Below are positions 58,462 to 64,000 of a stretch of 64,000 nucleotides of DNA, piece after piece. The position numbers and the translations under genes are program-made. The number at the start of each line of letters is the position of its first letter. Position 1 is the first letter of the stretch. The notes under the pieces are model-generated. The model was given only the letters and a program-made list of their open reading frames with translations, was not told the origin of the DNA and ran no database searches. The DNA is taken from contig NC_092230.1 in assembly GCF_036320965.1 (NCBI RefSeq), forward strand, positions 48,550,094-48,614,093. Reading direction: 5' to 3'. This stretch comes from Panulirus ornatus. Lineage: Eukaryota; Arthropoda; Malacostraca; Decapoda; Palinuridae.

Positions 58462-58585
58462 CCCTGGGAGAAAGAATACTTTCCATGCATTCCTCACGTG
58501 TCATAGATGGTGACTAAAGGGGTCAAGAGCGGGGTCCTAGAAACCCTCCCCTCCTTGTATTTTAACTTTCTAAAAGGGAGATATA
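58462..58585 (+). mobile_element. Inverted RTE-A 5' UTR segment
   Basis: Reads 5' UTR from 'ccctgggag' to 'aactttctaaaaggg', opposite to the RTE-A body on its left. The start codon region differs from the full copy (ATG position lost). The stem-2 arms are GTCA and TGAC, a paired change from GTCG and CGAC. Confidence 0.85.
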
Positions 58586-58589
58586 CATT

Positions 58590-59682
58590 TTTTTTTTTTT
58601 TTTTTTTTTTTTATACTTTGTCGCTGTCTCCCGCGTTTGCGAGGTAGCGCAAGGAAACAGACGAAAGAAATGGCCCAACCCCCATACACACGTACATACA
58701 CACGTCCACACACGCAAATATACATACCTACACAGCTTTCCATGGTTTACCCCAGACGCTTCACATGCCTTGATTCAATCCACTGACAGCACGTCAACCC
58801 CTGTATACCACATCGCTCCAATTCACTCTATTTCTTGCCCTCCTTTCACCCTCCTGCATGTTCAGGCCCCGATCACACAAAATCTTTTTCACTCCATCTT
58901 TCCACCTCCAATTTGGCCTCCCTCTTCTCCTCGTTCCCTCCACCTCCGACACATATATCTTCTTGGTCAATCTTTCCTCACTCATTCTCTCCATGTGCCC
59001 AAACCATTTCAAAACACCCTCTTCTGCTCTCTCAACCACGCTCTTTTTATTTCCACACATCTCTCTTACCCTTACGTTACTTACTCGATCAAACCACCTC
59101 ACACCACACATTGTCCTCAAACATCTCATTTCCAGCACATCCATCCTCCTGCGCACAACTCTATCCATAGCCCACGCCTCGCAACCATACAACATTGTTG
59201 GAACCACTATTCCTTCAAACATACCCATTTTTGCTTTCCGAGATAATGTTCTCGACTTCCACACATTTTTCAAGGCTCCCAAAATTTTCGCCCCCTCCCC
59301 CACCCTATGATCCACTTCCGCTTCCATGGTTCCATCCGCTGACAGATCCACTCCCAGATATCTAAAACACTTCACTTCCTCCAGTTTTTCTCCATTCAAA
59401 CTCACCTCCCAATTGACTTGACCCTCAACCCTACTGTACCTAATAACCTTGCTCTTATTCACATTTACTCTTAACTTTCTTCTTCCACACACTTTACCAA
59501 ACTCAGTCACCAGCTTCTGCAGTTTCTCACATGAATCAGCCACCAGCGCTGTATCATCAGCGAACAACAACTGACTCACTTCCCAAGCTCTCTCATCCCC
59601 AACAGACTTCATACTTGCCCCTCTTTCCAGGACTCTTGCATTTACCTCCCTAACAACCCCATCCATAAACAAATTAAACAAC

Positions 59683-59684
<2 letters not shown>
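58590..59684 (-). mobile_element. RTE-A copy, 5' end in (AT)n
   Basis: Poly(T) on the plus strand, tail, short 3' UTR, then the ORF from its stop back to [10 protein letters not shown], where it passes directly into AT repeats. Forms an inverted pair with the next copy. Confidence 0.9.
58794..59681 (-). CDS. RTE-A RT C-terminal fragment, 295 codons
   Basis: Open from the [16 protein letters not shown] block, including [11 protein letters not shown] and the whole C-terminal domain to the natural stop. Upstream RT motifs are absent. The Met start is derived from the repeat junction. Confidence 0.8.
   Translation of the reverse strand: MFNLFMDGVVREVNARVLERGASMKSVGDERAWEVSQLLFADDTALVADSCEKLQKLVTEFGKVCGRRKLRVNVNKSKVIRYSRVEGQVNWEVSLNGEKLEEVKCFRYLGVDLSADGTMEAEVDHRVGEGAKILGALKNVWKSRTLSRKAKMGMFEGIVVPTMLYGCEAWAMDRVVRRRMDVLEMRCLRTMCGVRWFDRVSNVRVREMCGNKKSVVERAEEGVLKWFGHMERMSEERLTKKIYVSEVEGTRRRGRPNWRWKDGVKKILCDRGLNMQEGERRARNRVNWSDVVYRG

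Positions 59685-59685
<1 letters not shown>

Positions 59686-59730
<45 letters not shown>
59686..59730. repeat. (AT)n between head-to-head RTE-A copies
   Basis: About 22 AT units forming the exact 5' boundary of both neighbouring copies. Confidence 0.95.
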
Positions 59731-59734
<4 letters not shown>

Positions 59735-61460
59735 TTGGTAAACAGAGAAGAGGTAGTGAAAGCTTTGCGGAAGATGAAAGCCGGCAAGGCAGCAGGCAGG
59801 TTTGGATGGTATTGCAGTGGAATTTATTAAAAAAGGGGGTGACTGTATTGTTGACTGGTTGGTAAGGCTATTTAATGTATGTATGACTCATGGTGAGGTG
59901 CCTGAGGATTGGCGGAATGCGTGCATAGTGCCATTGTACAAAGGCAAAGGGGATAAGAGTGAGTGCTCAAATTACAGAGGTATAAGTTTGTTGAGTATTC
60001 CTGGTAAATTATATGGGAGGGTATTGATTGAGAGGGTGAAGGCATGTACAGAGCATCAGATTGGGGAAGAGCAGTGTGGTTTCAGAAGTGGTAGAGGATG
60101 TGTGGATCAGGTGTTTGCTTTGAAGAATGTATGTGAGAAATACTTAGAAAAGCAAATGGATTTGTATGTAGCATTTATGGATCTGGAGAAGGCATATGAT
60201 AGAGTTGATAGAGATGCTCTGTGGAAGGTATTAAGAATATATGGTGTGGGAGGAAAGTTGTTAGAAGCAGTGAAAAGTTTTTATCAAGGATGTAAGGCAT
60301 GTGTACGTGTAGGAAGAGAGGAAAGTGATTGGTTCTCAGTGAATGTAGGTTTGCGGCAGGGGTGTGTGATGTCTCCATGGTTGTTTAATTTGTTTATGGA
60401 TGGGGTTGTTATGGAGGTAAATGCAAGAGTTTTGGAAAGAGGGGCAAGTATGAAGTCTGTTGGGGATGAGAGAGCTTGGGAAGTGAGTCAGTTGTTGTTC
60501 GCTGATGATACAGCGCTGGTGGCTGATTCATGTGAGAAACTGCAGAAGCTGGTGACTGAGTTTGGTAAAGTGTGTGGAAGAAGAAAGTTAAGAGTAAATG
60601 TGAATAAGAGCAAGGTTATTAGGTACAGTAGGGTTGAGGGTCAAGTCAATTGGGAGGTGAGTTTGAATGGAGAAAAACTGGAGGAAGTGAAGTGTTTTAG
60701 ATATCTGGGAGTGGATCTGGCAGCGGATGGAACCATGGAAGCGGAAGTGGATCATAGGGTGGGGGAGGGGGCGAAAATTCTGGGGGCCTTGAAGAATGTG
60801 TGGAAGTCGAGAACATTATCTCGGAAAGCAAAAATGGGTATGTTTGAAGGAATAGTGGTTTCAACAATGTTGTATGGTTGCGAGGCGTGGGCTATGGATA
60901 GAGTTGTGCGCAGGAGGATGGATGTGCTGGAAATGAGATGTTTGAGGACAATGTGTGGTGTGAGGTGGTTTGATCGAGTGAGTAACGTAAGGGTAAGAGA
61001 GATGTGTGGAAATAAAAAGAGCGTGGTTGAGAGAGCAGAAGGGGGTGTTTTGAAGTGGTTTGGGCACATGGAGAGAATGAGTGAGGAAAGATTGACCAAG
61101 AGGATATATGTGTCGGAGGTGGAGGGAACGAGGAGAAGAGGGAGACCAAATTGGAGGTGGAAAGATGGAGTGAAAAAGATTTTGTGTGATCGGGGCCTGA
61201 ACATGCAGGAGGGTGAAAGGAGGGCAAGGAATAGAGTGAATTGGAGCGATGTGGTATAACGGGGTTGACGTGCTGTCAGTGGATTGAATCAAGGCATGTG
61301 AAGCGTCTGGGGTAAACCATGGAAAGCTGTGTAGGTATGTATATTTGCGTGTGTGGACGTATGTATATACATGTGTATGGGGGTGGGTTGGGCCATTTCT
61401 TTCGTCTGTTTCCTTGCGCTACCTCGCAAACGCGGGAGACAGCGACAAAGCAAAAAAAAA
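59731..61460 (+). mobile_element. RTE-A copy starting in (AT)n
   Basis: From [20 protein letters not shown] to the 3' tail and poly(A). A 4-bp duplication near 59,790 (gcaggcag) shifts frame at AAGLDG; downstream all is open. Short 3' UTR. Nearly identical to the copy at 54,311. Confidence 0.93.
59802..61259 (+). CDS. RTE-A reverse transcriptase, 485 codons
   Basis: Open frame from [19 protein letters not shown] to the C-terminus with [32 protein letters not shown] and [11 protein letters not shown] all intact. The terminal 'ccggggttga' is changed to 'acggggttga', which moves the stop two codons earlier (after SDVV). No endonuclease. Confidence 0.85.
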   Translation: MDGIAVEFIKKGGDCIVDWLVRLFNVCMTHGEVPEDWRNACIVPLYKGKGDKSECSNYRGISLLSIPGKLYGRVLIERVKACTEHQIGEEQCGFRSGRGCVDQVFALKNVCEKYLEKQMDLYVAFMDLEKAYDRVDRDALWKVLRIYGVGGKLLEAVKSFYQGCKACVRVGREESDWFSVNVGLRQGCVMSPWLFNLFMDGVVMEVNARVLERGASMKSVGDERAWEVSQLLFADDTALVADSCEKLQKLVTEFGKVCGRRKLRVNVNKSKVIRYSRVEGQVNWEVSLNGEKLEEVKCFRYLGVDLAADGTMEAEVDHRVGEGAKILGALKNVWKSRTLSRKAKMGMFEGIVVSTMLYGCEAWAMDRVVRRRMDVLEMRCLRTMCGVRWFDRVSNVRVREMCGNKKSVVERAEGGVLKWFGHMERMSEERLTKRIYVSEVEGTRRRGRPNWRWKDGVKKILCDRGLNMQEGERRARNRVNWSDVV

Positions 61461-61494
61461 AAAAATACATATATATATATATATATATATATCT

Positions 61495-61726
61495 TTCTTT
61501 CTTTCATACTATTCGCCATTTCCCGCATTAGCGAGGTAGCGTTAAGAACAGAGGACTGGGCCTTAGAGGGAATATCCTCACCTGGCCCCCTTCTCTGTTC
61601 CTTCTTTTGGAAAATTAAAAAAAAAAACGAGAGGGGAGGATTTCCAGCCACCCGCTCCCTCCCCTTTTAGTCGCCTTCTACGACACGCAGGGAATACATG
61701 GGAAGTATTCTTTCTCCCCTATCCCC

Positions 61727-61731
<5 letters not shown>
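61495..61731 (-). mobile_element. SINE-B, complete copy
   Basis: 237 bp. From the right: head 'ccctggggataggg', GAATAC arm, GTCG/CGAC stem, G-rich stem, A/T-run, long hairpin (arms GAACAGAG and CTCTGTTC), tail B ('gcgggaaatggcgaatagtat'), then 'gaaagaaaga'. Sits between the AT tail of an RTE-A copy and another (AT)n. Confidence 0.9.
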
Positions 61732-61805
<74 letters not shown>

Positions 61806-61806
61806 A
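61731..61806. repeat. (AT)n microsatellite at a SINE-B 5' end
   Basis: About 37 AT units directly joined to the first base of SINE-B. Confidence 0.95.
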
Positions 61807-61817
61807 TATGTATATTT

Positions 61818-62405
61818 TGAACTAAGGCATGTGAAGCGTGTTGGGTAAACAATGGAAAGGTTTGTGGAGCCTGGATGTGGATATGGAGCTGTGATTAGGT
61901 GCATTACACATGACAGATAGAGAGTGAGTGTGAACAAATGTGGCCATTTTTGTCTTTTATTAGCGCTAACTCACGCGTGTGTTGGGAGGGGGGTGCCATT
62001 TCATGTGTGGTGGGGTGGCGATGGGAATGGATGAAGGCAGCAAGTATGAATATGTACATGTGTATATATGTATATGTCTGTGTATGTATATGTATGTATA
62101 CGTTGAAATGTATAGGTAAGTGTATGTGTGGGCGTGTATGTATATACATGTGTATGTGAGTTTGTTGTGGCAGGATCGTGAAAGAAATGAATAAAGGCAA
62201 GCAAGTATGAATATGTACATGTGTATATATGTAAATGGCTGTGTATGTGTATGTATGTATATGTTGATATGTATATATATGTATATGTGCTTGTATGGGC
62301 ATCTATGCATATATATGCATATGAGTGGATGGGCCATTCTTTGTCTATTCCTCGCGCTACCTCGCTGACGTAGAAAACTGAGATTAAGTATGATAATAAA
62401 TAAAT
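61818..62405 (+). mobile_element. RTE-A long 3' UTR with internal duplication
   Basis: No coding part. The segment 'gcaagtatgaatatgtacat' to the TG-rich stretch occurs twice (about 62,040 and 62,202), each after an 'aatgaataaaggca' or 'aatggatgaaggca' word. One tail hairpin, degraded, ends near 62,390. Confidence 0.85.
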
Positions 62406-62412
62406 AAATTTT

Positions 62413-63065
62413 AAAATGGTTTGGACTCATGGAGAGAATGAGTGAGGAAAGATTGACAAAGAAAATATATGAGTCAGAGGTGGAGGGAAGGAGAAGCGGG
62501 AGACCAAATTGGAGGTGGAATGATGGAGTGAAAAAGATTATGAGCAACTGGGGCATGAACATACGGGAGGGTGAAAGGCATGCAAGCAACAGAGTGAATT
62601 GGAAAGACGTGGTATACTGGGGTCGACATACTGTCAATGGATTGAACCAGGGCATGTGAAGTGTCTGGGGTGAACCATGGAGAGGTCTGTGGGGCCTAGA
62701 TGTGGAAAGGGGGCTGTGGTTTTGGAGCATTACACATGGCAGCTAGAGACAGAGTGTGAACAAATGTGGCCTTTTTTTTTTTGTCTGTTCCTGGCGCTGC
62801 CTTGCTGGAGGGGAGATGCTAATTCATGTCTGGCAGGGCAGAGACAGGAATGGAGGAAGGCAGCAAGTATGGATATGTACATGTGTATATATGTATATGT
62901 CTGTATGTATATGTATGTATATGTTGAAATATATATGTATGTATATGTGCGTGTGTGGGCATTTATGTATATACATGTGTATGTGGGTGGATTAGGCCAT
63001 TCCTCGTCTGTTTCCTTGCACTACCTCACTAATGCAGGGGACAGTGGTTAAGTATAATAAATAAA
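62413..63065 (+). mobile_element. RTE-A copy following another tail
   Basis: Begins at [18 protein letters not shown] about 8 bp after the A-rich end of the previous copy; open at 62,429-62,659. Long 3' UTR and tail to 63,060. A tandem pair in the same orientation. Confidence 0.9.
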
Positions 63066-64000
63066 TAAATACATATATATATCTGAGGTACTGTAGACTT
63101 TAAAAAGCCTTTCAAATCCTTGGGATTTTCTAAATGAAACAACAGCAATAGTCCCCTACAAGTTCTCTCAATATCTAACTTGTTTCCTGTTTCAATATTA
63201 TCACTTCCACATTTTCTCTGATTTAGAACCCTCCCTATTATTGTCTTAACTAGTAGCATTCAATGAAAAATAATGCTCAACATTATATGTTCCAAAACCT
63301 TTATTGTGTTGACACATTATAGAACAGAATTACTGCATTTCCAAAGCTTATAGTAGTGATGAGCTACAGTTGTATTTCAACATTTGAAATACTCTATAAT
63401 TAAAAAACATATTTCTTATGCTTCATTGTTTGCCACCAACCTTTGACTGGTAATGGTTTGTCTGTCGTGTTTAGAGCAACATTTGAAAACTTGAGGGTTA
63501 GATTTCAACGATGCACAGTCTCCCACACATCTCTGCTTCGCCTCTTCCTCGGTTCAACAAATCAGGTCCTTTCGTCTCCTTGATTCTTCTTGTTCTTCGT
63601 GTGTAATGTCTACAAGGTTAATAAAGATCCCGGTTACTTTACATGTTTCAGGTATCTTAGAGGAAAGGCTTTTATCATCAAAGGATCTTCTTGTTTTGTA
63701 TGTGCGGCTTATATTGATGGTGGGCGGAAGATGTGACCAGGATTCACACGGCAGAGCAGACGAAAACTGTTGTAAACAAAGCGGGATACGCACCTACGGT
63801 AACCCTGGGAGGCTACGAGCCTACTGTACCTTCATCATAAAATCTTTAGAACATTTATCTGTCCAAGATTATCATCACTGTCACTGTCCCTCTACACTTA
63901 TGTTTTTCTTTACTTTTTTGTGCCCCTCATCTCCCTTATTTCTCTTTTTTTAGTATTTTTTCTGTTAACAATGTTAAAAACAAAACCTTTTTATGGAATA
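63066..64000. other. Unassigned right end, locally CpG-rich
   Basis: No repeat recognised. From about 63,720 to 63,830 CpG words (gcgg, cacacggcag, gacgaaa, cgggatacgcacc, tacgagcc) are much denser than in surrounding unique DNA. Open frames on both strands (63,554-63,793 minus; 63,606-63,953 plus) have no recognised motif. Could be a promoter or 5' exon of a gene beyond the edge. Confidence 0.35.

Overview
The window is animal nuclear DNA: spliced genes with multi-kilobase introns, long AT and AAT microsatellites, and dense layers of non-LTR retrotransposons. The mix (RTE-like elements, CR1-like elements whose ORF1 carries an esterase domain, pogo/Tigger DNA transposons) and the sequence style suggest an arthropod, most likely a decapod crustacean. 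The taxon is an inference, not a database match.

One host gene can be rebuilt in full. On the minus strand, six exons between 48,101 and 32,845 encode a 263-residue PIG-L, the de-N-acetylase of the second step of GPI-anchor synthesis. All splice phases agree, and the HPDDE and GHxxH metal-binding motifs are intact. Its introns hold an RTE copy inserted in a CR1 element, a TA-flanked Tigger-like MITE, an old RTE 5' half and smaller fragments.

Most of the rest comes from one RTE-like family, called RTE-A here. A full-length copy (49,683-52,979, minus) has a structured 5' UTR, one ORF of about 998 codons (AP-type endonuclease, then reverse transcriptase) broken by a single TAG, and a 3' tail ending in a hairpin. 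About twenty other copies are 5'-truncated, inverted, tandem or nested. Young copies have a short 3' UTR and older ones a longer UTR of which the short one looks like an internal deletion.

A partner element, called SINE-B here (about 240 bp), starts with the same head as the RTE-A 5' UTR, has a long segmented hairpin in its middle, and ends with a hairpin tail related to that of RTE-A. Sharing both ends with a LINE makes it the most interesting candidate system here.

Layout: 0-7.3 kb, nested RTE-A, CR1, a second RTE family and a VNTR-bearing repeat (R3). 7.3-9.2 kb, nothing recognised. 9.3-13.3 kb, a Tigger fragment and a tail-to-tail RTE-A pair. 13.3-22 kb, mostly unique with LINE relics, a 185-bp tandem array and weak candidate exons. 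22-31 kb, RTE-A copies including a tandem duplication and a textbook 5' inversion. 32.8-48.1 kb, PIGL. 48.7-63 kb, dense young RTE-A and SINE-B. 63-64 kb, unassigned, locally CpG-rich.
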